Part shown: in pieces, positions 44,685 to 53,507 of the stretch
Numbering within the stretch: the first letter of the stretch is position 1
Layout of the letters: every line of letters begins with the position of its first letter
Source of the DNA: Aliivibrio sp. S3MY1
GTDB taxonomy: Bacteria > Pseudomonadota > Gammaproteobacteria > Enterobacterales > Vibrionaceae
Direction of reading: 5' to 3'
Assembly: GCF_028765575.1 (NCBI RefSeq)
Contig: NZ_JARACO010000003.1
Location: 162,236-226,235, forward strand
Length of the DNA: 64,000 bases
Notes under the pieces: model-generated
Told to the model about the DNA's origin: nothing
The model's database searches: none
Seen by the model: the letters and a program-made list of their open reading frames with translations, nothing else
Position numbers and translations under genes: made by a program

Positions 44685-46085
44685 ATGAAACCCGCAATGC
44701 TTGGAGCAATCGCTTTACTTTCAACTCTTTCTTTCTCTGCTTCTTCAAATAACACTTCTATGGATATCGCATCTGGTGGTAAAACGAGTGTGAAGAAGGA
44801 GGGCCAAAACGCATTTTCTTTACCCGCAGCGAATCTACCTATGAGTAAGCGGTTAGATTTTAGTGTCGGTAACAGTTTTTTTCGTAACCCTTGGGTACAA
44901 GCTCCAGCGTCTACTGATGCGAGAGATGGTCTAGGACCTCTATTTAATACCAATGGTTGTCAGGGTTGTCATATTAAAGATGGCCGAGGTCATGTACCAA
45001 GAGAAGGTGATACAAATTCTGTCTCTATGTTGGTGCGATTAAGTATTCCGGCATTAACCCCTGAGCAAAAAAGGCGTGTCATTTTAGAGGGGGTGATCCC
45101 TGAGCCTATTTATGGTGGTCAGTTGCAAGATTTTGCTTTACCTGGAATTGAACCAGAAGGGCAAATTAACATCACTTATACTGCGCATTCTATCACTTTG
45201 GCTGATGGTTATGTTGTCACATTACGTAAACCTAATTTATCAATCATAGAATTAGCGTATGGAGATATGGCAGATAATGTATTGATGTCTGCACGCATTG
45301 CGCCGCCAATGATTGGTTTAGGGTTATTAGAATCGATCCCTGAATCAACGATTTTAGGTTTTGCTGAGCAACAGAAACAAGAGAACAAAGGGATTTCAGG
45401 TAAAGCTAATCAAGTATGGGATGCTAAGGCTCAAGAGTTAGCATTAGGGCGCTTTGGCTGGAAAGCTGGACAACCAACATTAATGCAGCAGAATGCCGCG
45501 GCGTTTAATGGTGATTTAGGCTTAACCAGTAATATGTTCCCTAAAGATGATTGTACTCAAGCGCAAACTATTTGTGAAAAACTGCCTCATGGCGGAACTC
45601 CAGAAGTGAGTGACAAGATCTTAAATTTTGTTGAATTCTATTCACAACATTTAGCCGTGCCTATTCGTCGAAATATTCAAGATCCCCAAGTCATTAAAGG
45701 TCAGCAATTATTTAAAGATATCGGCTGTGAAAGTTGTCATAAAACGAATATCAAGACGGCAAAAATTGAAGGCAGACCAGCGTTATCTAATCAGTTAATT
45801 CATCCTTATACGGATATGTTGCTTCATGATATGGGAGAGGGGCTTGCTGATAATAGACCCGAGTTTTTAGCTAATGGTCAAGAGTGGCGAACACCACCGC
45901 TATGGGGGCTTGGTTACACACAAGAAGTGAATGGTCATACTGAGATGCTACATGATGGTAGAGCTCGAAATGCACTAGAAGCAATATTGTGGCACGGCGG
46001 TGAAGCGCAGCAAGCCCGTGATAAAGTCGTTCAATTATCGACACAAGATCGTCATGCGTTATTAGCATTTTTAGATTCGTTATAA
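44685..46085 (+). CDS. Di-heme cytochrome c-type oxidoreductase/peroxidase (DUF1111)
   Basis: A 466-residue exported c-type cytochrome of the DUF1111 'di-heme oxidoreductase' group, related to MauG-type peroxidases. The signal peptide is within the first ~20 residues (AMLGAIALLSTLSFSAS). Two heme motifs are visible: CQGCH in NTNGCQGCHIKDGRG and CESCH in DIGCESCHKTN; LHDMGEGLADNR and LHDGRARNALEAILWHGGEA are further family hallmarks. The frame is open to a GTG at 44637, which falls inside the terminator hairpin. ATG 44685, with AGGA upstream, is chosen. It probably performs redox chemistry in the periplasm for the iron-linked operon. Confidence 0.88.
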   Translation: MKPAMLGAIALLSTLSFSASSNNTSMDIASGGKTSVKKEGQNAFSLPAANLPMSKRLDFSVGNSFFRNPWVQAPASTDARDGLGPLFNTNGCQGCHIKDGRGHVPREGDTNSVSMLVRLSIPALTPEQKRRVILEGVIPEPIYGGQLQDFALPGIEPEGQINITYTAHSITLADGYVVTLRKPNLSIIELAYGDMADNVLMSARIAPPMIGLGLLESIPESTILGFAEQQKQENKGISGKANQVWDAKAQELALGRFGWKAGQPTLMQQNAAAFNGDLGLTSNMFPKDDCTQAQTICEKLPHGGTPEVSDKILNFVEFYSQHLAVPIRRNIQDPQVIKGQQLFKDIGCESCHKTNIKTAKIEGRPALSNQLIHPYTDMLLHDMGEGLADNRPEFLANGQEWRTPPLWGLGYTQEVNGHTEMLHDGRARNALEAILWHGGEAQQARDKVVQLSTQDRHALLAFLDSL

Positions 46086-46095
46086 GGTGTAAGTA

Positions 46096-47115
46096 ATGAA
46101 AAGTATCTATCTATTGTTAAGCAGCACGGTGTTACTGACTGCCTGCCAAAGTACTAATGAGGCTAATCAAGTTCCTAACGCCACTAATATGATTGAGCAT
46201 GTTTATTATATTGAACAACAATCAGCCCAACGTTTAGTTGGATCTAGCCAACGATTGGCTGAGAGTTTTGAAGGGTATTGTACGAATCAAACTGCAAAAG
46301 AAACGGTGGTTATGCAGTGGCAACAGACCATGCAATCGTGGATGGCGCTGCAAGGACAAGAGAGAGGGCCAGAAGCTGCACTGAGTTTAAATTGGAATAT
46401 TCAGTTTTGGCCTGATAAGAAAAACACCACTGGGCGTAAAATGTCTCAACTGTTGAAAAAAGATCAAAGGTGGAATAGTGAGTTGATCCAACAACAGAGT
46501 GTGACGACCCAAGGTTTAGGTGCGGTGGAGTGGCTATTATTTGATCCTGAATCGACGTTACCAGCAGAAGAGTCCTGTCAATTAGGTCAAGCTATTACTG
46601 AAAATTTAGCGCTTAATACGAAAAAAATGGCTCAAGCATGGCAGATAAATCCATGGTCACAGTTAGATGAAACCATGTGGTTAAATGAATACATTGCATT
46701 GCTTGCCAATCAACTTGATTACAGTATGAAAAAACTCAGTCGACCGTTAGCAAACATAGGACAACCTCGACCTTATTTTTCTGAATCGTGGCGCTCAGAA
46801 ACGTCTCTAATTTGGCTTAAATATAATGTCATGGCTATGCGTGATCTGTATTTGGCAAATGGGGTTGGGCTTGACCATTATTTACAACAGCAAGGTCATT
46901 CAGACTTAGCTGAAAGAATAGAAGACCATTTTAACTCTACGCTAGAGACATGGCCTGAATCGTCGTCACTATTTGCGGAGTTACAGACCAAATCTGGTTA
47001 TCAAAATACCTTGGCTTTGTACAATAAATTAGAATATTTGAAATATCTGATCCATGAAGAAGTGGCTATCGAATTGGACATTGTTATAGGGTTTAATGCA
47101 ACCGATGGCGATTAA
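46096..47115 (+). CDS. Imelysin-like lipoprotein
   Basis: A 339-residue lipoprotein (signal ending VLLTAC, Cys about residue 17) of the imelysin superfamily, 10 bases after the di-heme gene. The segment MQSWMALQGQERGPEAALSL is the counterpart of the N-terminal motif. The GxHxxE signature appears as GLGAVEWLLFDPE, with Gly where the His should be. Loss of that His, a proposed metal or peptidase ligand, suggests a binding rather than catalytic role. The 3' end overlaps the next gene by about 20 bases. Confidence 0.83.
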   Translation: MKSIYLLLSSTVLLTACQSTNEANQVPNATNMIEHVYYIEQQSAQRLVGSSQRLAESFEGYCTNQTAKETVVMQWQQTMQSWMALQGQERGPEAALSLNWNIQFWPDKKNTTGRKMSQLLKKDQRWNSELIQQQSVTTQGLGAVEWLLFDPESTLPAEESCQLGQAITENLALNTKKMAQAWQINPWSQLDETMWLNEYIALLANQLDYSMKKLSRPLANIGQPRPYFSESWRSETSLIWLKYNVMAMRDLYLANGVGLDHYLQQQGHSDLAERIEDHFNSTLETWPESSSLFAELQTKSGYQNTLALYNKLEYLKYLIHEEVAIELDIVIGFNATDGD

Positions 47116-48226
47116 TAATCAAAGACGAAAACTATTGAAAGGCAGTTTTGGGGCGGTCGCATTATCACCTTGGCTAACAGCGTGCTCGTCGGTCTCGAAT
47201 TTCGATAAAAAAGCGGCTTTAATCTCTTGCTCCCGAACGGCCAATGGTCGTTTTGGCGCAGTGGTGGCTGACAGTGAAGGTTATCCAATCCATTCTATTC
47301 CTTTACCAGAAAGAGGGCATGGTGTTGCGATTACGCCTAATGGTGAGTTGGCGGTTGCCTTTGCGCGTCGTCCGGGTAATTACATGCAACTGTTTAATAT
47401 AAAAACTGGTGTGAGCTATTCCATTACACCCTCAATGCCTACTCGATACTTTTATGGCCATGGGGTGTTCTCTTCAGATGGCTTAACACTTTATACGACT
47501 GAGGGAGAGAAAGAGACTAGCCAAGGAGTCATTGGTGTTTATCAATTGCAAGGAACTCAATTAATAAAAATAAAAGAGTTCTCAGGGTTTGGTATTGGCC
47601 CACATGAGGTGATTCGTGTTGATGACACAACTTTAGCGATTGGGGTTGGAGGGGTTCATACTAAAGGCAGAGTACCTGTTAATTTAGGCACCATGAAACC
47701 TGCATTAGTTTACTTATCTACAGAAACGGGAGAAGTATTCGAATCGGTTAGTTTGTCTGATCATAAATTGAGTATTCGTCATTTATCGTTAACCCATGAT
47801 GGACGAGTATTATGTGGACAGCAATATCGTGGGGAGCCAGAAGATGGCGCGCCACTGGTCGCCGTACATCGACGCGGTGGTCCCTTGATACCATTAAACG
47901 CAGAGCCTGAAGAATGGCTGCGTTTTAATCATTATATTGCCAGTATTGCTGTTCTTGGGGATCACGTTGTAGCAACGTCACCGAGAGGTAACTGTTATGG
48001 GGTCTGGAACCTAAAGACCAACCAATTAGTTGAGATCACGTATTTATCCGATGCCTCTGGAGTGGTGGCTAATAATCATTATCATGGTTTGCCACAATGG
48101 CATATTAGCTCAGGTACTGGTAGGGTGATTCATAGAACAGAAAACGGTGAGGTGACAAGTCTGCAAACCAATGTTATGTGGGACAACCATTGGAGTCAGA
48201 TCCCATTTGCTCATATTCGTGTTTGA
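47096..48226 (+). CDS. DUF1513 exported protein
   Basis: A 376-residue protein of the DUF1513 family. The N-terminus has a twin-arginine signal (NQRRKLLKGSFGAVALSPW), followed by a Cys in LTACSS that may be lipidated. The remainder is beta-rich with propeller-like repeats (GHGVAITPNGELAVAFARRPG, FSSDGLTLYTTEGE), like related quinoprotein-type propellers. A second ATG at 47105 is possible; 47096 is kept because AGGG lies just upstream. It closes the iron-linked operon and overlaps the preceding gene. The biochemical role is not established. Confidence 0.85.
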   Translation: MQPMAINNQRRKLLKGSFGAVALSPWLTACSSVSNFDKKAALISCSRTANGRFGAVVADSEGYPIHSIPLPERGHGVAITPNGELAVAFARRPGNYMQLFNIKTGVSYSITPSMPTRYFYGHGVFSSDGLTLYTTEGEKETSQGVIGVYQLQGTQLIKIKEFSGFGIGPHEVIRVDDTTLAIGVGGVHTKGRVPVNLGTMKPALVYLSTETGEVFESVSLSDHKLSIRHLSLTHDGRVLCGQQYRGEPEDGAPLVAVHRRGGPLIPLNAEPEEWLRFNHYIASIAVLGDHVVATSPRGNCYGVWNLKTNQLVEITYLSDASGVVANNHYHGLPQWHISSGTGRVIHRTENGEVTSLQTNVMWDNHWSQIPFAHIRV

Positions 48227-48303
48227 TCCCTAAGAAACATCAGAATTCCCCTTAAATAATAGCCGTGGTATTCTTAGCGTAATTATTTTAGGAAGAGAAA
48301 ACC

Positions 48304-48957
48304 ATGAGTTTACAATATCAAATTATTCCAGTGACTTCTTACGAGCAAAACTGTTCAATTGTATGGTGTGACGAAACCATGAAAGGGGTTGTTATTGATC
48401 CAGGTGGTGATGCCGAACTATTAAAGCAAGCCATTGATACGTTGAATGTTGACGTTGTCAATTTGGTATTAACTCATGGTCATTTGGATCATGTAGGTGG
48501 TACTCAAGAATTAGCGACCATCACTAATGCTCCTATTACTGGTCCACAAAAAGAAGATGAATTCTGGTTACAGGCGCTTCCGAATCAAAGCCAAAGGTTT
48601 GGTTTTCCACACACTGACGCATTTGAACCGACGACATGGTTGAATGAAGGTGATGTTATTGAATTTGGTAATCAAGCATTAAATGTATTACATACACCAG
48701 GTCATACACCAGGACATGTCGTGTTATTTAATCAAGAAGCTAAAATGGCATTTGTTGGTGATGTTTTGTTTAAAGGCGCTATTGGTCGCTCAGATTTCCC
48801 ACGAGGTGATTACGAAACACTGATTGCTTCAATTAAAACAAAACTGTGGCCATTAGGTAATGATATGAAATTTGTTCCGGGTCACGGTCCTGAATCAACA
48901 TTTGGCTATGAACGCAAAACCAACCCATTTGTCGCGGATAAAATGCCACTTTGGTAA
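48304..48957 (+). CDS. ycbL: MBL-fold metallohydrolase YcbL (GloB-like)
   Basis: A 217-residue cytoplasmic metallo-beta-lactamase-fold hydrolase of the YcbL type; the enterobacterial enzyme has glyoxalase II (hydroxyacylglutathione hydrolase) activity. Zinc-site motifs are LTHGHLDHVGG, HTPGHTPGHVV, VGDVLF and VPGHGPEST. The ATG follows GGAAGAG. In E. coli this gene sits with ycbB and ycbK; here those two are at 10893-13151, some 35 kb away, so the cluster is split. Confidence 0.92.
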   Translation: MSLQYQIIPVTSYEQNCSIVWCDETMKGVVIDPGGDAELLKQAIDTLNVDVVNLVLTHGHLDHVGGTQELATITNAPITGPQKEDEFWLQALPNQSQRFGFPHTDAFEPTTWLNEGDVIEFGNQALNVLHTPGHTPGHVVLFNQEAKMAFVGDVLFKGAIGRSDFPRGDYETLIASIKTKLWPLGNDMKFVPGHGPESTFGYERKTNPFVADKMPLW

Positions 48958-49160
48958 GAAAATTGGTAAAAGTGCGGTACTTTTCGCCATACAGTGTCAT
49001 CCTCTCTATAAATATTGCGCGTTTTTTGGTATAAAACGCGCTTCGCCAATTCCAATACAACTATTTGAGTTTCACTTTAGGAATTGACATCTTTTTTCCG
49101 CTACCATTTTTGAGCACTTATCGTTTTAAAATAGAGATAGCGCAACGGAGTTTAAGTTTC

Positions 49161-49547
49161 ATGAAAATTGCTCACAAACGCAAAGTACAGTCTAAGCTGC
49201 ATAAACGCATTAAAGCAACCGCACCAAAAACTGAAGTGAAAAAAGCAGCTAAGCCTGCAAAAGTAGCTAAATCAGTTGAGAAGAAAGTGGAAGCAGTAGT
49301 TGCAGCAGCCCCTAAAGCAGTGGCAGTAGCGACAGATATCGCTCTAACGCCAAAGCAACAGACTGTATTTGATATTGTTTGCCAGAACCCTGAAGGTATC
49401 AATTCAAAAGATATTGGCCTTGCAGCAGGTCAAGAAGAAGCAAAAGCGGCAGCATGGGCAACAGGTGGTTTGAAAAAGCTAGTTGAAGAAAACCTAGTTG
49501 TACGTGAACAACTTGCTGGTAATAAAGTAAGCTATAAAGCAGCGTAA
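49161..49547 (+). CDS. Histone H1-like/winged-helix DNA-binding protein
   Basis: A basic protein of 128 residues in two parts. Residues 1-65 are Lys/Ala-rich with H1-like repeats (for example KKAAKPAKVAKSVEKKVEA) and probably unstructured. Residues 68-128 look like a winged helix (LTPKQQTVFDIVCQNPEG, then DIGLAAGQEEAKAAAWATGG and LKKLVEENLVVREQ). The start at 49161 is supported by CGGAG 10 bases upstream; the frame is open to 49065, but that extension lacks a signal. A nucleoid-associated or RNA/DNA-binding role is inferred from composition only. Confidence 0.75.
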   Translation: MKIAHKRKVQSKLHKRIKATAPKTEVKKAAKPAKVAKSVEKKVEAVVAAAPKAVAVATDIALTPKQQTVFDIVCQNPEGINSKDIGLAAGQEEAKAAAWATGGLKKLVEENLVVREQLAGNKVSYKAA

Positions 49548-49570
49548 TCAATACGTTAGTTTAGCTTATT

Positions 49571-49617
49571 TTAAGACACAAAAAGGCCGAGGTATTCTCG
49601 GTTTTTTTGTGTCTTAA
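49571..49617 (+). terminator. Terminator after the H1-like gene
   Basis: CCGAG and CTCGG pair around GTATT, followed by TTTTTTT. Outer arms AAGACACAAAAA and TTTTTGTGTCTT extend the stem. Confidence 0.85.
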
Positions 49618-49627
49618 ATTCGGCCAT

Positions 49628-49660
49628 AAAAAAAGGACACCGTGTGGTGTCCTTTTTTAT
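49628..49660 (-). terminator. Terminator shared with the DUF3943 gene
   Basis: AAAAGGACACC and GGTGTCCTTTT pair around a GTGT loop with A and T runs on both sides. It is the likely terminator for the minus-strand gene ending at 49710. Confidence 0.8.
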
Positions 49661-49709
49661 TGTTTATTCAGCTTATTATTAAAGTAACTACTTATTATTG
49701 GAATAGGTA

Positions 49710-50624
49710 TTAGAACTTCAATTTAACTTCAAGACCAACAAATTGGTCTGTATATGGCATACCAGCATCATAAGCGAATTGTGCAGCATCACCATTACTA
49801 AACCAAGCGTTGTAAGCGAGCTTAACTTCAGTGTCGCCACCCCATGCATCCGTTACCCAGTAATGAATATGCCCAACAGGGTTTAAGAAGAACAAACTCA
49901 CGCTACCTAGTGTATCTGATCCCATGACCTCGCCACCATTATCAGTAATACGTAATTCTTGTTGTAACATCAATTCACCAACCACAGCACCGAAGAAAGG
50001 AGTTACGAATAGATCTTGAATAGAAGGCACTTCTGCAAAGGCTTCTACACCATATTCCCAGAAGAAAGTAGACATCGTTGTTGAGTATAGGAAAGATTCG
50101 AATTCATTGAATCCAGCATGACGAGCAGCAGTATAGTAAACACCACCAAAATATGGGTGCATAATGTAGTTTAAGAAATGTTCATCTTTATCCCAAACTG
50201 GACCTGCACTCACGTTATCTTTCCATTTATTACCAAGACCTTTAAGACTTGAGTCTTCAGAATCCCATTTTGTAATGCTTTCTGGTAAAAATGTCATTAA
50301 TCCTACTGTCGCAACACTTAACCCAAGGATGGTGTAAGATTGCTCCATAAGGTAATCCCAATCACGCTCGTTAGAGACACGTAAATAATGCGGTAACTGG
50401 GTGCTTTCTGCATAAGTATCGGCTTCGGCAACTTTTGATGGTGTACCACCATCTAATCGCATTGGCGAAATAGTAAAAGAATCATTTGAACAGTAGCTAG
50501 AGTAAATGCTTGTTGAACAGTCGTGTTGGTAATCCATCTCATAGGCGCTATTGATATCTAGAGCATAGGCTTGCGTTGAAGCGGCACACCCTAAAAGCAA
50601 ACTGACTATTGCTTGTTTTTTCAC
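49710..50624 (-). CDS. DUF3943 family exported protein
   Basis: A 304-residue exported protein with a signal peptide ending TQAYA. The family core is clear: NYIMHPYFGGVYYTAARHAG, then STFFWEYGVEAFAEVPSIQD and TPFFGAVVGELM. The C-terminus ends in Phe (LEVKLKF) after beta-like strands, which suggests an outer-membrane or periplasmic location. Its function is unknown. It stands alone between terminators. Confidence 0.85.
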   Translation of the reverse strand: MKKQAIVSLLLGCAASTQAYALDINSAYEMDYQHDCSTSIYSSYCSNDSFTISPMRLDGGTPSKVAEADTYAESTQLPHYLRVSNERDWDYLMEQSYTILGLSVATVGLMTFLPESITKWDSEDSSLKGLGNKWKDNVSAGPVWDKDEHFLNYIMHPYFGGVYYTAARHAGFNEFESFLYSTTMSTFFWEYGVEAFAEVPSIQDLFVTPFFGAVVGELMLQQELRITDNGGEVMGSDTLGSVSLFFLNPVGHIHYWVTDAWGGDTEVKLAYNAWFSNGDAAQFAYDAGMPYTDQFVGLEVKLKF

Positions 50625-50707
50625 GGAAAGTCCTTAATTAAATCAAATACTGAGCTAGATCACAATTATCTACTATTAATTAAAAAATGCAAAACATAAA
50701 AGTAAAA

Positions 50708-50748
50708 AAGGCCTATTTACTCTTCATCTTCATGAGTAAATAGGCCTT
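50708..50748 (-). terminator. Terminator after the third aromatic permease
   Basis: AAGGCCTATTTACTC and GAGTAAATAGGCCTT form a perfect 15-bp stem. On the minus strand it is followed by TTTTTACT. Confidence 0.87.
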
Positions 50749-50804
50749 AAATACAGGTGCTTATAGTATATGTGTTTAGTTCATTTATTATGATGTGTTA
50801 CCAG

Positions 50805-51977
50805 CTATAAAGAACTGAACAATTGACTGCCTATAATTATTAATCCAAAGCTTAAAACAATAACTAAAGCAGGGATACCACCAATAACGGTGTATTCAGG
50901 CTCTTTATGTGTTCTTCGCGCTGAAACAACGAGAGCAACCGGTAAGAATAGAGCTAATATCACCAGGGCTATTGCTGCGTAACCTAATGCGGTAATAAAG
51001 CCTTGTGGGTAAAATAAAGCAAACATCAATGGTGGTGTGTAAGTTAATAAAGCCGTCACAATGGATGATCTTTGCCATTGCTTTGATGAATCACGCAGAA
51101 ATTCAAATAAGCCTAAACTAACGCCAATAAAAGAAGTTAGCAGTGCTAAATCGGCAAACAGTGATAAGGCCATCTGTATAAATTGATGGTCAATAGATTG
51201 CTGGATGGTGGTAATAAATTGGTTTAGGCCATTAATTTGTTCAAATTCAGATTGAGATAATTGACCTAAAGTAATACCTTGCCAAAATAAGTAGATAACT
51301 AAAGGAAGTGAAGAACCAACCAGTAAACTGACTTTTATCTTCTTTATGTCTAATTCAAGGTAATTAACAATGGCCGGAATACTGCCATGAAAACCAAAAG
51401 AGGTGAAAATCACAGGAAGAGCAGTAATAAATACGCCTTGATGCACAGGAAGTGACATTAAGTATTCACCAGTAATGTTTGGCGTTAAGAAAAACAGAAT
51501 AGCCACTAGCATGATTAATTTTAAAATGAATAACCCTCGGTTAATCACATCAACCGTTTTTGTTCCTAATGTAATAATTATAGCTACGATTACGGTGAAC
51601 AAAATAGTAGAGATTGTTTTTGATAGTTCGAAAGGAGCAATTAGGTTGATTTTTTCATGAAATTGCTCACTTCCGCCGGCGATGTAAGCGGCACATAATG
51701 CATAAAAAAGAAATAACATTGAAAAAGTAGCAATTCGTTGTCCATTCTTCCCTAAAAATTGAAATGCAAGACTGTGCAGTGTTGCGCTACGGTGTCCATA
51801 CTGGTGAACCTCTAGCATTAATAAGCTCGTGTAGCTCATTATCGCCCAAATACCGACCATTAATAGACTTGCTGTAAAGAAACCTAGACTTGCAGAAACA
51901 AGAGGTAGGGCTAACATACCCGCGCCAATAGTGGTTCCTGCGATAATTAGAGCGCTTCCTAGTACTTTTGTCTTCAT
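50805..51977 (-). CDS. Aromatic amino acid permease (Mtr/TnaB/TyrP family), third
   Basis: A 390-residue inner-membrane permease of the HAAAP family with the signature GTTIGAGMLALPLVSASLGF and about 11 membrane segments. It is clearly more distant from the tandem pair at 22583-24998 than those are from each other, and has its own GFHGSIPAIVNYLELDIKK in the loop where they have SYNHEAT. It may be a tryptophan- or tyrosine-type carrier. The gene is divergent from the CinA-like gene, and the shared region contains two TyrR-like boxes. Confidence 0.84.
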   Translation of the reverse strand: MKTKVLGSALIIAGTTIGAGMLALPLVSASLGFFTASLLMVGIWAIMSYTSLLMLEVHQYGHRSATLHSLAFQFLGKNGQRIATFSMLFLFYALCAAYIAGGSEQFHEKINLIAPFELSKTISTILFTVIVAIIITLGTKTVDVINRGLFILKLIMLVAILFFLTPNITGEYLMSLPVHQGVFITALPVIFTSFGFHGSIPAIVNYLELDIKKIKVSLLVGSSLPLVIYLFWQGITLGQLSQSEFEQINGLNQFITTIQQSIDHQFIQMALSLFADLALLTSFIGVSLGLFEFLRDSSKQWQRSSIVTALLTYTPPLMFALFYPQGFITALGYAAIALVILALFLPVALVVSARRTHKEPEYTVIGGIPALVIVLSFGLIIIGSQLFSSL

Positions 51978-52067
51978 TTATATCACTTCTTATGCTGAAT
52001 CAATTAAAACTGAGTCTTATTCCTATGATAAGAATGTACCCGCAATTGAAATTTAACTCAATACATT

Positions 52068-52108
52068 TGTACAATTTAAAATACACTTGTTGTAATTAAT
52101 TATTTACA
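52068..52108. promoter_or_regulatory. Two TyrR-like boxes upstream of the third aromatic permease
   Basis: TGTAATTAATTATTTACA at 52091-52108 matches the TyrR consensus TGTAAA-N6-TTTACA at 11 of 12 positions. TGTACAATTTAAAATACA at 52068-52085 matches 9 of 12. Their starts are 23 bases apart, about two helical turns, resembling the strong/weak box pairs of TyrR-regulated genes. They lie 90-130 bases before the permease start. Confidence 0.55.
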
Positions 52109-52216
52109 GCAAGGCTAGGAGGGAAGATTATCTATAATTAAAACAAGATAGGTTTTTTAAATTGATTAATGTGATAAATTAGGTGCAATTATAGAAATAT
52201 CAAAGAGGAAAAGTGC

Positions 52217-53452
52217 ATGTTGCAAGTAGCAATGATTAGCACAGGTGAAGAGGTCTTACATGGTGATATTGTCGATACTAATGCAGCATGGTTATCTCAA
52301 CAATTTTATCAACATGGTTTTAAGTTATCTAACCGTTCAACTGTTGGTGACAACATTGATGTATTAGTTGCTGAAATACAGCATCAAATTAAGAATGCAT
52401 CCGTTGTTATTGTAAATGGTGGATTGGGTCCTACGTCGGATGATATTTCTAGTGAAGCAGCAGCAAGGGTATTAAATACGCCATTAGTGATGTCCCAATA
52501 TTGGTTAGACAGAATGCAAGCTCAGTACCTTAACCAAGGTAAAGAGATGCCACGAAGTAATATTAAGCAAGCAATGCTGCCTGAAGGGGCGCAATTGATT
52601 GATAACCCAGTAGGGACTGCTTGTGGTTTTTTTATTGAGGTTAACAAATCAATAGTGATATTCACACCAGGTGTACCGTCTGAGTTTAAAGTGATGGTAG
52701 AGCACCAAATTTTGCCTAGAATGAAGCAATGGCATCCTATGGTTGAAGCATCTGAATGCAGTCGCTTGTTTACTTTTGGTTTATCAGAATCAGGTATTCA
52801 GGACACATTACAGCAGGTTCGTTTACCTCATGGCTTTGAAATTGGTTATCGCTCATCTCTTCCTTTTATCGAAGTAAAATTATTTGGCCCTGCAAATCAT
52901 GATGCTCGCTTTCCTATTTTAGAAAGAATTTATCATTTGCTTGGTGATAATGTGGTTAGCGTTGATGAATCAATGCTACCAAATGTAGGGGCATTGTTGA
53001 GTGAGTTTTCGTTAAATATTACCGTAGCAGAGCAAGCAACAGGTGGTTGGCTAACGAATTGGTTACAAGAAGATGAACAGATAAGAATGAATATGAAGCA
53101 AGGTTGGATCCTCTCTTCTCTGGTCGATCAGCAAATGGCAGGACAAGATCCTCTTGCGGCTGCGCTGGCTTTGGCTGCGGCAACTCGTGAGAGAACTAAA
53201 ACCGCGATTGGTTTATCTTCAGGCCCAGTGATTCAAGGTAAAGTTGCTGTCGCATTATCGACACCTTACGGCGAGTGGGGGCAGTTGGTTAGTTTAAAGC
53301 GTAATTACAGTTATAATGAAATGCGTTCTATTTTATCAACATTAATGCTGGATATGTTACGTCGTTGTTTAGAGAAGAAGCCGATGTTTGGTCAGTATCA
53401 ATCGATCAATCGAGAGTCTGAGATTTATGTTCCGCAGAGTGCTTTACAATAA
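52217..53452 (+). CDS. CinA-like protein (YfaY-like)
   Basis: A 411-residue protein with the CinA architecture. The N-terminal MoaB/COG1058 domain (about 1-170) has MISTGEEVLHGDIVDTNAAWL and NGGLGPTSDDISSEAAA; PVGTACGF and TPGVPSEFKVMVE follow. The C-terminal domain is where the NMN deamidase PncC motif AESCTGG should be, but the sequence reads AEQATGG, so the conserved Ser-Cys is replaced. The N-terminal domain may retain pyrophosphatase-type activity; deamidase activity is doubtful. GAGG precedes the ATG. Confidence 0.88.
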   Translation: MLQVAMISTGEEVLHGDIVDTNAAWLSQQFYQHGFKLSNRSTVGDNIDVLVAEIQHQIKNASVVIVNGGLGPTSDDISSEAAARVLNTPLVMSQYWLDRMQAQYLNQGKEMPRSNIKQAMLPEGAQLIDNPVGTACGFFIEVNKSIVIFTPGVPSEFKVMVEHQILPRMKQWHPMVEASECSRLFTFGLSESGIQDTLQQVRLPHGFEIGYRSSLPFIEVKLFGPANHDARFPILERIYHLLGDNVVSVDESMLPNVGALLSEFSLNITVAEQATGGWLTNWLQEDEQIRMNMKQGWILSSLVDQQMAGQDPLAAALALAAATRERTKTAIGLSSGPVIQGKVAVALSTPYGEWGQLVSLKRNYSYNEMRSILSTLMLDMLRRCLEKKPMFGQYQSINRESEIYVPQSALQ

Positions 53453-53478
53453 ATAAAATATTTTAGTCAATAAAAGAG

Positions 53479-53507
53479 AAGCGATCCCATCCCATCAGGG
53501 ATCGCTT
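53479..53507 (-). terminator. Hairpin between the CinA-like gene and yfaE
   Basis: AAGCGATCCC and GGGATCGCTT form a perfect 10-bp stem with a 9-base loop in the convergent gap. The minus-strand continuation TTCTCTTTTATT is T-rich, so it probably ends yfaE transcripts. Confidence 0.65.
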
